The notes beneath the pieces are model-generated. The model ran no database searches. It was not told the origin of the DNA and was given only the letters and a program-made list of their open reading frames with translations. Below are positions 34,124 to 42,087 of a stretch of DNA of 64,000 nt, piece after piece. The translations under genes and the position numbers were made by a program. This DNA is from DASVEE01 sp036399695 (lineage in GTDB: Bacteria > Acidobacteriota > Thermoanaerobaculia > Gp7-AA8): positions 7,169-71,168 of the forward strand of contig DASWMP010000345.1 of NCBI GenBank assembly GCA_036399695.1. The letters run 5' to 3'. Numbering within the stretch: position 1 is the stretch's first letter; each line of letters opens with the position of its first letter.

Positions 34124-34783
34124 TCAGCGTCGGGTGGACAGCACGCTCAGCTCGGCCACGAGGCGAATGAGGCGGCGGCCTTCTTCGTCGGCCTGTTCGT
34201 AGGCGCGGCAGAGGGTTTCGAGCTCGTCTTCGTCCTCGTAGGCGGCGACGGTAAAGCCGTCGTCGGGCTGGGAGGCGGTGGACGTCACGCTGCGGGTCCA
34301 GAGGCCGTCGTTGAGGTGATAGCTGGTGAAGCCGCGGGTGCGGGCGCGGCGGGCGCCGCCGAGGTCCGCGAGCATCGCTGCGCCGGCCACGTCGGCGGCG
34401 TTGCCGCTGGCGTTCGAACGCTGGGCCGCCAGGATCTTGCCGACGAACGTGGCCATCATCTCCTGCAGGCGGAGGTGAGAATCGCCGACGGCATGGAGGA
34501 AATGCACGCCGGTATGAGAGACGAGGCTCTTTCCGTCGCCGCCAGGATCGCGGACGACCGTGGAGCGGACGACCTCACAGGCAAACTCGACGTCCTCTCC
34601 CTGCCAGCGGTAGACGAGAAGAAAAGCGTCTCCCAGCTCCACGCGGCCATAATGTTCCAGGAACGCGCCCGCCACCCCGATGTCGAGGATGAGCGCGTTC
34701 TGGCCGTTCATGGTGGCCAGGATCGGTTTCGCCAGTTTGAGCCGCTGAAACTCTCGGCGGTCGTCATAGCCCATCGGACGCAT
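34124..34783 (-). CDS. PilZ-domain protein 1
   Basis: 219 aa from ATG 34783, or 216 aa from ATG 34774, where TACCAT ends 9 nt upstream. The N-terminal domain has the PilZ c-di-GMP motif: RREFQRL (R-x3-R) and DIGVAGAF (D/N-x-S/A-x-x-G type). The C-terminal part (LETLCRAYEQADEEGRRLI RLVAELSV) is shared with the PilZ protein at 36770-37399, so they are paralogues. It is transcribed away from the histidine kinase. A c-di-GMP effector is likely. Confidence 0.8.
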   Translation of the reverse strand: MRPMGYDDRREFQRLKLAKPILATMNGQNALILDIGVAGAFLEHYGRVELGDAFLLVYRWQGEDVEFACEVVRSTVVRDPGGDGKSLVSHTGVHFLHAVGDSHLRLQEMMATFVGKILAAQRSNASGNAADVAGAAMLADLGGARRARTRGFTSYHLNDGLWTRSVTSTASQPDDGFTVAAYEDEDELETLCRAYEQADEEGRRLIRLVAELSVLSTRR

Positions 34784-34854
34784 ATGGTAAGCGCTTTGCT
34801 CGGGATACGGCAGAGGTGCCGTTGAGCCGAAAACCCGAACGCGATCGACGCAGC

Positions 34855-36804
34855 ATGTGGCGCGTCGGTCCGGAGAGTACGTGGACGACGATTCTGCCCG
34901 TCGCGTTCATCATCGTCTCCCTCCTCTCCCTGCTGATCCTGCCGATCGCGGTGGCGACGCATACGTCCAAGATGAGACGTGAGATCACGAGCGTGGCCGA
35001 GCCGGCCCGCCGTGCCGCCAACCAGATCCAGGTATCGCTGGCGCAGGAGCTCGACAAGATCATCGCCTTCCAGGTGACGGGGCAGGCGCAGTACCGCCGC
35101 GAGTACGAGGCGCTGGGGCAGCAGCAGGAAGTGAATCGCGCCGTGCTGGCGCAACAGATCCCGCTCCTCCACGAGAAGCTCGCCGGCGACCTGGCGGAGC
35201 TCTTCGTCGAAGCGCGCAAGTGGCACGGCGGCGTGGTCCGCAACGAGCTCTTCACGCGCCAGCTCCCGCCCGAAGTGTTCCAGACGCGGCTCTTCGAGCA
35301 GCATCCCGCGTACGAGCGCTCGCTGGAGAAGGCGTCGGAGCTGGAGGTCGACATCCAGCTCGCCATCGACCAGCGGTTGCAGCGCATCCAGTCGGCCGAG
35401 CAGCTCAATGTCTCGCTGACGATCGTCCTCTCGCTGCTGGCCCTCACGTCGGCCCTCCTCGTCGCCGGCCTCGGGCGGCAGATGCGGCTCCTGGCAAAGG
35501 AAGCGACGCGCCGCCGCCTCGAGGCGGAGCGGGAGGCGAACGAGGCCAAGACCGCGCGCACGGCCGCGGAGCGGGAGGAACGGCGTGCGGCCTTCCTGGC
35601 GGCCGCGGGGCAGCAGATGACCTCCTCGCTCGACTATGAGGAAACGGTGGCCATGCTGGCGCATCTCGTGGTGCCGAACCTGGCGGAGCTCTGCGTCGTC
35701 GACATGCTCGAGCCGGACGGCTCGCTGCGCCGCACCGCCGCCGCGCACCGCAACCCGGAGGACGACATCGTGCTGACGTCCGCCATCGGACAGGTGCGCC
35801 GCGAGGTGCCGGAAGCGCTCGTGCGCATCCTGCAGGACCGCGAACCGCGCCGCGTCGGCGCGTCGTCCGGCCTGCTCCCCTTCATCGCCGGCCCGCAGCA
35901 GGGAGCGTCGACGCGCGTGATGATCTTCGCGCCGCTGGTGAGCCGCGGTGAGACGCTCGGTCTCGTCTCGGCCGTGTCGACGGAGACCCGTCCCTTCACC
36001 GACGACGACGTGACGATGTTCGCCGAGCTGACGCGCCATGCGTCGCTGGCCATCGACAACGCGCGCCTCTACCACGAGTCGCAGCAGGTGGTGCGGGCGC
36101 GCGAGGAAGTGCTGGCCATCGTCTCGCACGACCTCCGCAACCCGCTGAGCGGCGTCACGCTCGGCGCTTCGCTGATGCAGATGTCGGACACGCTGTCGGA
36201 AGAGGACCGGGAACAGGTCGACACGATCGTGCTCTCGGCGAAACGGATGTCGCGCCTGATCGAAGACCTGCTCGACGTGACGCGCCTCGACGGCGGCAAG
36301 CGGCTGCCGATCGATCCCGGCCGCGTCGAGGTCGCGTCGCTGCTGAACGAGTTGAACGACATCTTCAAGGCGCAGTTCGCGGCCAACGAGGTCTCGCTGC
36401 AGCTCCACATCGAGAACGGCGCCAGCGTCGTCTGGGCGGACCGCCACCGCGTCCTGCAGGTGCTGTCGAATCTCCTCGGGAACGCGCTGAAGTTCACGCC
36501 GCAGGACGGCTTCGTGTCCATCCGCGTGACGCCGCAGGACGGTTACGTGCTCTTCTCCGTCATCGATTCGGGCCCCGGCATTCCGCCGGAGAATCTCAAC
36601 GACGTCTTCAACCCTTACTGGCAGGCCAAGCGCACGGAACGCATGGGCGCGGGGCTCGGGCTGCCGATCGCCAAGGGCATCGTCGAAGCACACGGCGGCC
36701 GCATCTGGGTCGAGAGCGAGCAGGGTGTGGGGACGAAGTTCTTCTTCACGCTGCCGGCGTCGGTCGAGGTCACGCGCGCGGCGGAATCTGCAACGCGTCA
36801 CTGA
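34855..36804 (+). CDS. membrane sensor histidine kinase with GAF domain
   Basis: Start ATG 34855 (649 aa); GTG 34816 is possible. Membrane helices near the N-terminus (LPVAFIIVSLLSLLILPIAVA) and around 200 bound a helical periplasmic region like CHASE3. A GAF domain (EETVAMLAHLVVPNLAELCVV) precedes the kinase: VSHDLRNPL (phospho-acceptor His about 425), NLLGNALKFTP, DSGPGIP, GAGLGLPIAKG. All catalytic boxes are intact. No response regulator is adjacent; PilZ genes flank it, and it overlaps the 3' end of the second by 35 bp. Confidence 0.92.
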   Translation: MWRVGPESTWTTILPVAFIIVSLLSLLILPIAVATHTSKMRREITSVAEPARRAANQIQVSLAQELDKIIAFQVTGQAQYRREYEALGQQQEVNRAVLAQQIPLLHEKLAGDLAELFVEARKWHGGVVRNELFTRQLPPEVFQTRLFEQHPAYERSLEKASELEVDIQLAIDQRLQRIQSAEQLNVSLTIVLSLLALTSALLVAGLGRQMRLLAKEATRRRLEAEREANEAKTARTAAEREERRAAFLAAAGQQMTSSLDYEETVAMLAHLVVPNLAELCVVDMLEPDGSLRRTAAAHRNPEDDIVLTSAIGQVRREVPEALVRILQDREPRRVGASSGLLPFIAGPQQGASTRVMIFAPLVSRGETLGLVSAVSTETRPFTDDDVTMFAELTRHASLAIDNARLYHESQQVVRAREEVLAIVSHDLRNPLSGVTLGASLMQMSDTLSEEDREQVDTIVLSAKRMSRLIEDLLDVTRLDGGKRLPIDPGRVEVASLLNELNDIFKAQFAANEVSLQLHIENGASVVWADRHRVLQVLSNLLGNALKFTPQDGFVSIRVTPQDGYVLFSVIDSGPGIPPENLNDVFNPYWQAKRTERMGAGLGLPIAKGIVEAHGGRIWVESEQGVGTKFFFTLPASVEVTRAAESATRH

Positions 36805-37399
36805 CGCTCAGCTCCGCGAAGAGGCGAATCAGGCGTCGCCCTTCGTCGTCGGAAGCCTGGTAGACGTGACAGAGGCGCTGCATCTCTTCGCTGTCTTCCG
36901 TACGCGCGACGGTGAAGCCGGCCACCGGTTGTTCGGGGAGGAAGATGCGCCGGCGCACCCAGACGCCCTGCTCGAGCCGGTACGACAGGAACTGCGCGTC
37001 GACACCGCGTACGGTCTTGTCGCCGTCGACGGCTGCCTCGGGTGCGATGGTGTTCGGCGGGAGGCGGCGCCGCGTCTCGAACTCCGCCACGACGAGCTGC
37101 GCGAGCATGGCCCGCAGCCGGTCGCCCGATTCACCGATCGCGGCGAGGAAGCGCAGCCCCGAGTGCAGCGCGCCGCCGCTCTCGGTGGTGCGCACGACTT
37201 CGCACTTGAGGGCGATGTCTTGACGGTCGTAGGTGAAGCGAAGGTCGTCGTAGGTCTTCGGGAGGGGAGCGGAGTGCGTGATCCCGGCGCCGAGCACCCC
37301 GATCTCGACGATCGTCACCGCGACCGCGCCGGCCATCGCCGCGATGGGAGGAACGAGATGGAGGCGCTGGAACTCGCGGCGCTCTTCGCCCTGCAGCAT
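36770..37399 (-). CDS. PilZ-domain protein 2
   Basis: Start at ATG 37399 (MLQGEERREFQRLHL, 209 aa); the longer frame upstream reads the repeat element. The N-terminal PilZ motif keeps RREFQRL but the second motif is weaker (VEIGVLGAG). The C-terminal MQRLCHVYQASDDEGRRLIR matches PilZ protein 1. TACAAT ends 6 nt before the ATG, suggesting a leaderless transcript. It may have lost c-di-GMP binding, given the altered second motif. Confidence 0.78.
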   Translation of the reverse strand: MLQGEERREFQRLHLVPPIAAMAGAVAVTIVEIGVLGAGITHSAPLPKTYDDLRFTYDRQDIALKCEVVRTTESGGALHSGLRFLAAIGESGDRLRAMLAQLVVAEFETRRRLPPNTIAPEAAVDGDKTVRGVDAQFLSYRLEQGVWVRRRIFLPEQPVAGFTVARTEDSEEMQRLCHVYQASDDEGRRLIRLFAELSVSDALQIPPRA

Positions 37400-37405
37400 T
37401 CCACG

Positions 37406-37411
37406 ATTGTA
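37406..37411 (-). promoter_or_regulatory. putative -10 hexamer TACAAT, leaderless start
   Basis: TACAAT on the minus strand ends 6 nt before the ATG of PilZ protein 2 with no Shine-Dalgarno. Confidence 0.55.
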
Positions 37412-37420
37412 AGGTATGGA

Positions 37421-37457
37421 CGGGGGCCCGGGGGTCGGGGCCCGGGGCTCGGGGCTC
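37421..37457 (+). repeat. G-run tract (GGGGCTC / GGGGCCC), quadruplex-capable
   Basis: Five G-runs of four or five with CCC, TC or CTC between them on the plus strand. It abuts copy 2 of the 146-bp element, as at 28314. Confidence 0.75.
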
Positions 37458-37602
37458 AATGGCGTTGACTTTAGATGTGGGACAGACACTCTTATCTGTC
37501 CCGTGCACCCGAACGGCCGCTTTGTCTGGAGGACCTCCGGGGTGGGCCGGACAGACAGGAGTGTCTGTCCCACATGAGGCAAACCTCTAAGTCAACGCCA
37601 TT
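37458..37602 (-). repeat. 146-bp palindromic repeat element, copy 2 (inverted)
   Basis: Same element as 28345-28490 in the opposite orientation, 145 bp, with one small deletion and a few substitutions. Ends AATGGCGTTGACTT and AAGTCAACGCCATT are inverted repeats. It lies between PilZ protein 2 and the lytic transglycosylase. Confidence 0.9.
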
Positions 37603-37615
37603 GGGGCCCAGGGCC

Positions 37616-38428
37616 CTAGTGCACGTCGGTGCGCATGCGCATGCTGGCCATGTAGTTGCGGCGGACGCGCTCGCGGTAGTGGTGGGTGCGGGCGGTGACG
37701 CGCTGCAGGTAGTTCTGCGTCTCGGGGAACGGCGGGATGCCGCCGTGGCGGCTCACGTTGCCTTCACCGGCGTTGTAGGCGGCCAGGGCCAGGTTCGGAT
37801 CGTCGAAGCGCTGGAGCAGGTACGCCAGGTACTTCGTGCCGGCGGCGATGTTCTCCTGCGGGTCGAACGGATCGGAGACGCCGAGGAGCGTCGCGGTGCT
37901 GGGGATGATCTGCATCAGGCCCTGCGCGCTCTTGTTCGACACGAGGCGCGGGCGGAAGTCGGACTCCGTCGAGACGACGGCGGCGATCAGCTCGGGGTCG
38001 AGCCCCTGGCGCTGCGCTTCGCGGTAGATGATGTCGCCGTACGGCACCTGCGTGCGGAAGAACTCTTCCTTCGCCACTTCGAGGGAGAGCGTGCGGCCCG
38101 CGGGCTCGGCCTGCGGCGCGAGCAGCGCTTCGCGGCTTTTGCGCGTCGTGAAAATCGGGAAGGTGTTGTTTTGCGTGACCGAAGCACTCCGGGTGACGGC
38201 GGCGCGCTGCAGGAAGTCGAAGTTGAGGCTCGTGGCATCGGAGGGGATGCCGAGCGCGCCGAAGGCGAGAGGAACACCGAGGAGCACGGCGACACCGCGG
38301 GATGCGGCTTTGAAGGCCAGGCGCCAGCGGCTGGCGTGGCGGCGTGCTTCGACCTGGCAGTTGCAGATGACGCGAAAGTCGTCTGCATGTTTGCGGCTGG
38401 TGCGGCGTCTACTGTCGTCGGACTTCAT
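37616..38428 (-). CDS. lytic transglycosylase (SLT domain)
   Basis: Start at ATG 38428 (270 aa). After a basic N-terminus, a membrane or signal stretch (AASRGVAVLLGVPLAFGALG) leads to a C-terminal SLT domain: VVSTESDFRP with the catalytic Glu, SAQGLMQIIPSTA, NIAAGTKYLAYLLQRF and LALAAYNAGEGNV. The enzyme cleaves peptidoglycan glycan strands with anhydro-muropeptide release. Domain order and motifs are complete. Confidence 0.9.
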   Translation of the reverse strand: MKSDDSRRRTSRKHADDFRVICNCQVEARRHASRWRLAFKAASRGVAVLLGVPLAFGALGIPSDATSLNFDFLQRAAVTRSASVTQNNTFPIFTTRKSREALLAPQAEPAGRTLSLEVAKEEFFRTQVPYGDIIYREAQRQGLDPELIAAVVSTESDFRPRLVSNKSAQGLMQIIPSTATLLGVSDPFDPQENIAAGTKYLAYLLQRFDDPNLALAAYNAGEGNVSRHGGIPPFPETQNYLQRVTARTHHYRERVRRNYMASMRMRTDVH

Positions 38429-38629
38429 ACGGCAGGTCGCAATGGGCAAAAGGCGGACCATCTCGCCCGGCCCAAAACCCAAAGTGCTGATGGTGAATGA
38501 AATCGAGTTGTGCGAGCCGTAGGAATGCCACTGACCCCTTCGGAGGACGCTCGCCGATTGCACCCGGCGCAAACGTGCGCTCCATCACATTCGGCGACTG
38601 CGGCACACCGCTTGCCAATTGCACCGAAC

Positions 38630-39442
38630 GTGAGACACCCGATCCTGTTTTTCGTTTCGTTCATTTTACTGTCGGCCGCACCGCGGGTGCTGGCGCAGAA
38701 GACCACTTCCACTACTTCTACCACGTCCAGCACCGCATCGAAGACGGCCAGCGCACCCTGCCCTGTGAAATGGGAGACGAAGCGTGCCGGCATCGAGCAT
38801 CGCGAGATCCGCTGCATCGACGACACGAGCGATCTGGACGTTCATGTCGTGCGCATCGATCCGCGCAAGGTGACGCTCGATACCGTCGTCGTTTCGGGCT
38901 CGAATGCGCGAACGATTGCGCGCGAGCACGGTGCGACCTTCGCCATCAACGCCAGTTTCTTCGACAAGGCACGAACTCCCCTCGGGCTGATCGTCAAAGA
39001 CGGTGAGCTCGTGAACAAGATCAACAACTCGAGCTGGCAATCTGTCTTTCTCGTCACCGGTCGCGGCAGCTCCTACATCATTCTGCCTCCGAGCTGGAGC
39101 GAATTCCGTAACCGCGCTCACATGGCCGTGCAGGCCGGTCCGCGGCTCGTCACTCGCGGCCACACCGTGAAGGTGAACCGCGGCTACAAAGCCGCGCGCG
39201 CGGGCGTCTGCATCCAGTGGGATCGGGATCTCCTTTTCTTCGCCACACCGCAGGACCGTAAGTTCACGACCACCGAGATCGCCCGCGTGGCGCGCATCGC
39301 CGAGGACAAGGGCGGCCTCGCCTGCCGCGACGCAATGCTCTTCGACGGCGGTCATTCGACGACGCTGTTCATCGACGGTGAAGGCAGCGATGACGTCGTT
39401 GTGCACGGCGGCCCCGTGCCGGTGTTCATCGTGGGGAAGTGA
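38630..39442 (+). CDS. phosphodiester glycosidase family protein (NAGPA-like)
   Basis: Start uncertain: GTG 38630 directly precedes a signal peptide (RHPILFFVSFILLSAAPRVLAQ); ATG 38525 is the longer option. A Thr/Ser-rich linker precedes the domain with ATFAINASFFD, MAVQAGPRLVTRG and DAMLFDGGHSTTLFIDG, the NAGPA-type pattern (uncovering-enzyme family, DUF2233). The family removes capping sugars linked by phosphodiester, or acts on the envelope in bacteria. Diverges from the lytic transglycosylase. Confidence 0.82.
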   Translation: MRHPILFFVSFILLSAAPRVLAQKTTSTTSTTSSTASKTASAPCPVKWETKRAGIEHREIRCIDDTSDLDVHVVRIDPRKVTLDTVVVSGSNARTIAREHGATFAINASFFDKARTPLGLIVKDGELVNKINNSSWQSVFLVTGRGSSYIILPPSWSEFRNRAHMAVQAGPRLVTRGHTVKVNRGYKAARAGVCIQWDRDLLFFATPQDRKFTTTEIARVARIAEDKGGLACRDAMLFDGGHSTTLFIDGEGSDDVVVHGGPVPVFIVGK

Positions 39443-39464
39443 TCGATTCCGATCCCGTGGCGAT

Positions 39465-39556
39465 GGTCAGTGGTCGGTGGTCAGTTGCTGGCGCTCCGTA
39501 GCCCAGGAAGTGGCCACCGAACGCGTTGCTAACCGACCACCGGCCACTGACCACCG
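39465..39556. repeat. hairpin with GGTCAGT heptamer arms
   Basis: GGTCAGT, GGTCGGT, GGTCAGT (39465-39485) opposed by ACCGACC, ACCGGCC, ACTGACC (39532-39552). Between the convergent stops of the glycosidase (39442) and the membrane protein (39561). Confidence 0.88.
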
Positions 39557-39560
39557 CCGG

Positions 39561-39941
39561 CTACTGCCTCGTGAAGAGAGGCTTCGTCTGGTCGTTGAAC
39601 AGGATGACCAGCGCGTAGATGCCCAGCAGTGTACCGGGCCCGAGATGGGGCAGGTGCAGGATCGCCAGGATGATGGCGAGGACGCGAGCCCACTCGCGGA
39701 ACTTCAGCAGCCCCCAGCCGGCGATGATGTTCGGGAGTGCGAGCACCGCCAGCATCACGCCGATCATGCTGACGCAGCCGCCGCCCAGCATCAGCGCGCC
39801 ACGCTCTTCCTGCGTCTCCCCGGCCACCCCGCCGACGCCCATCATCGTGGCCCCGCCGAGAAAGAAGAACGCCGCTCCGATGCCGTACAGCAGGCCGAAG
39901 ACGATGAAGAGGATGCCGATGATCTTCACGTGCTGCTGCAT
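39561..39941 (-). CDS. small membrane protein
   Basis: Start at ATG 39941 (126 aa; AGGAGC upstream). Four membrane helices (IIGILFIVFGLLYGIGAAFFFL, MIGVMLAVLALPNIIAG, VLAIILAILHLP, LLGIYALVILF). The FREWARVLAIILAIL pattern is common in small uncharacterised inner-membrane proteins. Function unknown. Confidence 0.75.
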   Translation of the reverse strand: MQQHVKIIGILFIVFGLLYGIGAAFFFLGGATMMGVGGVAGETQEERGALMLGGGCVSMIGVMLAVLALPNIIAGWGLLKFREWARVLAIILAILHLPHLGPGTLLGIYALVILFNDQTKPLFTRQ

Positions 39942-39959
39942 GGGGCTCCTTTTTTTGAG

Positions 39960-40039
39960 TTGGCAGTTGGCAGTTGGCGGTTGGCAGTGTCGGAGCCAGA
40001 GTCTTTCTACTGCCAACCGCCTACTGCCAACCGCCAACT
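39960..40039. repeat. hairpin with TTGGCAG heptamer arms at the mtgA stop
   Basis: TTGGCAG, TTGGCAG, TTGGCGG, TTGGCAG (39960-39987) opposed by CTGCCAA, CCGCCTA, CTGCCAA, CCGCCAA (40010-40037). The mtgA stop codon overlaps its edge. Related units recur at 49011, 50368 and 54658. Confidence 0.92.
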
Positions 40040-40952
40040 AGCCCGCCGGCGGCGCGGTCTCGGTAGCTTGATTCGTATCTGTTGGCTCTGAGGTTTCAAC
40101 CGTGCCGGTCGGAGGGGCCGTTTCGGTGGTGTCGGTCGTCTCGGTTGATGGGGGGGCGAGATCGGTGTCGGTGGCGGCGGGCTCGGTGGTCTCGGTCGTT
40201 GCCGTCGTCTCCGTCGGCGTCGCGGGCTTCTCCGCCGGCTTCTTCTCGGTGAGCACTTCCTTCTCGAGGGTGTAGCCCCAGCGGCGCATGCGGGAGAGGA
40301 TCATGCGCTGGCGGGCGCGGAGGCGTTTGTTCGGCTTGCCGGGATTCATGATGCGCGGGTTCGGCAGGCAGCCGCCGAGCAGCGCCGCCTGCGACGGCGT
40401 GAGCGAAGCGGCCGGTTTGTCGAAGTAGAAGCGCGACGCCGCTTCGGCCCCGTAGACGCGCTCCCCCATCTCCACCACGTTCAGGTAAAGCTCGAGGATG
40501 CGTTTCTTCGAGAGGTTCTTCTCGAGCGAGCGGGCGATGAAGTACTCGCGCACTTTCCGCAGCGGGTTGCGCGAGGGAGAGAGGTACAGGTTCTTCGCGA
40601 GCTGCTGCGTGATCGTGGAGCCGCCGTGCGAGATCTTCCCGCGCTTCCAGTTCCGCTCGAACGCTTCCTTCACCGCTTCGGTATCGACCCCTTCGTGCTC
40701 GTAGAACGAATTGTCCTCGGCCACGAGCACGGCCCGGCGGAGGTTCGGGGAGATGCGTCCGTAGGGGACCCAGCGGTACTGGATCGTGTCGTCCTTGCCG
40801 GCGTCGCGCAGCTCTTCGCGGCGCTGCTCCATGAAGGCGGTGGTCTTCGGCGGCTCCTTCGCCAGCTTCTCAACATCCGGAAAAGTCACGACTTCCCAGC
40901 CGAGCCAGAGCAGGAGGACGGCCACGATGATGAGGAGTGTGCGCTTCAGCAC
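40038..40952 (-). CDS. mtgA: monofunctional peptidoglycan transglycosylase with Thr/Glu-rich tail
   Basis: Start at GTG 40952 (304 aa); TACAAT ends 8 nt before it and there is no ribosome site. One N-terminal membrane helix (LLIIVAVLLLWLGW) is followed by a GT51 domain: VAEDNSFYEHEGVD (catalytic Glu79), HGGSTITQQLAKNLYL, RILELYLNVVEMG. There is no transpeptidase domain. The last ~70 residues are a low-complexity Thr/Glu/Pro tail (repeats of TETTDTTE type), unusual for this family. Confidence 0.92.
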   Translation of the reverse strand: MLKRTLLIIVAVLLLWLGWEVVTFPDVEKLAKEPPKTTAFMEQRREELRDAGKDDTIQYRWVPYGRISPNLRRAVLVAEDNSFYEHEGVDTEAVKEAFERNWKRGKISHGGSTITQQLAKNLYLSPSRNPLRKVREYFIARSLEKNLSKKRILELYLNVVEMGERVYGAEAASRFYFDKPAASLTPSQAALLGGCLPNPRIMNPGKPNKRLRARQRMILSRMRRWGYTLEKEVLTEKKPAEKPATPTETTATTETTEPAATDTDLAPPSTETTDTTETAPPTGTVETSEPTDTNQATETAPPAG

Positions 40953-40960
40953 GTGCCTCG

Positions 40961-40966
40961 ATTGTA
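40961..40966 (-). promoter_or_regulatory. putative -10 hexamer TACAAT, leaderless start of mtgA
   Basis: TACAAT on the minus strand ends 8 nt before the GTG start of mtgA. The whole divergent gap is only 36 bp. Confidence 0.5.
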
Positions 40967-40975
40967 AAGGAGACC

Positions 40976-40981
40976 TAAAAT
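40976..40981 (+). promoter_or_regulatory. putative -10 hexamer TAAAAT, leaderless start
   Basis: TAAAAT ends 7 nt before the ATG at 40989, opposite the mtgA hexamer. The -35 region of each divergent promoter would fall inside the other gene's start region. Confidence 0.5.
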
Positions 40982-40988
40982 AAGAGCC

Positions 40989-41561
40989 ATGCGACGACTC
41001 CTGATCGCCATTTCCCTGCTTCTCATCCCGGCGGCGGCGTTCGCGTTCGATACGACGCGCGGCCGCGCCAATCGCATCGGGATCCTCCTCCCGGCCGAAT
41101 TCGACGGTGACCGTTACGTGCACGACTCGGTACGCAAGTACCTCCACTCCGAGCTGCGCAAGGAAGGCTTCGTCCCCTTCAGCATGCACGACACCATCGA
41201 CGAGCTGCGCGAGCGCGACGACTCCGACGCCCAGTTCTACATCGAGATCGCCGCGGGCGACGCGGGCTCGGAGACGTACGGCGGCATCGGTGTCGGCGGC
41301 GTGCACGGTGGCGTCGACCTCGGCGTGGTGTCTTCGCGCATGTCGGTCGTGCTGCACGTCTACGACGGCCGGACGCTCGAACGGATCGATACCTTCGACC
41401 TCTCGGAGCGCAGCACGATGGTCGCGCCGACCGCGGTCAGCCTCGGCGGCCGCCACGCCTGGGCGTGGGTGGCGATGCCGTTTGCCGAATGGGCACAGAG
41501 CCGCCGCGCCGCACGCGCCGTGGCCCGCGACGTCGCGCAGCGCCTCGCGAGCTTCGAGTGA
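40989..41561 (+). CDS. secreted hypothetical protein
   Basis: 190 aa with a signal peptide (MRRLLIAISLLLIPAAAFA). The mature part (RIGILLPAEFDGDRYVHDSVRKYL, DAQFYIEIAAGDAGSETYGG, SVVLHVYDGRTLERIDTFDL) alternates strand and helix like periplasmic LPP20 or TolB-N-type proteins. A Gly-rich stretch lies in the middle. Its last codons overlap cutA by 4 bp, so translation is coupled. Family not recognised. Confidence 0.7.
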   Translation: MRRLLIAISLLLIPAAAFAFDTTRGRANRIGILLPAEFDGDRYVHDSVRKYLHSELRKEGFVPFSMHDTIDELRERDDSDAQFYIEIAAGDAGSETYGGIGVGGVHGGVDLGVVSSRMSVVLHVYDGRTLERIDTFDLSERSTMVAPTAVSLGGRHAWAWVAMPFAEWAQSRRAARAVARDVAQRLASFE

Positions 41562-41881
41562 CGCCGGTCATCGTCCTGACGACCGTCGGCGGCGACTTTG
41601 ACGCACGCGCGCTGGCGCGCAGTCTGGTGGAGTTGCGCGTGGCCGCGTGCGTGAACATCGTGGAGCGCGTGGTGTCGGTGTATCGCTGGGAAGGCGAGAT
41701 TACCGAAGACGCGGAGCAGTTGCTCGCGATCAAGACGATGGACGCGCAGGTGGACGCCCTGCGGGATGCACTGTTCGCGCGGCATCCCTATGAAGTGCCG
41801 GAGTTCGTGGTGGTGCCGGTGGCCGGGATCTCCGAAGCATATGAGGCGTGGCTGCGTGGGGCCGTGCTGGCGGAGAAGTAG
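41558..41881 (+). CDS. cutA: CutA-like divalent cation tolerance protein
   Basis: 107 aa from GTG 41558, overlapping the upstream gene by 4 bp. The pattern VIVLTTVGGDFDARALARSLVELRVAACVNIV, SVYRWEGEITEDAEQLLAIK and HPYEVPEFVVVPV is the CutA1 fold, a trimeric ferredoxin-like protein linked to metal tolerance. All core motifs are present. Confidence 0.94.
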   Translation: MTPVIVLTTVGGDFDARALARSLVELRVAACVNIVERVVSVYRWEGEITEDAEQLLAIKTMDAQVDALRDALFARHPYEVPEFVVVPVAGISEAYEAWLRGAVLAEK

Positions 41882-41893
41882 AGGGAACAGGGA

Positions 41894-41989
41894 ACGATGG
41901 GACCTATGGGACAACCTATAGGACCTATAGGACCTATGAGCAGGCTGCCTGACTCCCATAGGTCCCATCTCCCATCTGTCCCATTTGTC
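41894..41989. repeat. hairpin with GGACCTATA / ATGGGACCT repeat arms
   Basis: Left arm has tandem ATGGGACCT and AACCTATAGGACCTATAGG units; the right arm reads CCCATAGGTCCCATCTCCCAT. The 16-mer CTCCCATAGGTCCCAT is also in the hairpin inside lhr at 57626-57699. It lies 13 bp after the cutA stop. The rest of the 41882-42149 gap holds only the uvrA upstream palindrome. Confidence 0.85.
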
Positions 41990-42087
41990 CAAAGCGTCTC
42001 CACAGGATGGAGAGTGCCCCTGCGGTACCCCCACGCCGGCCGTCGATCGCGGAACCTTGGCGGGCGCGACCGGCTGAGGCGGGCACT

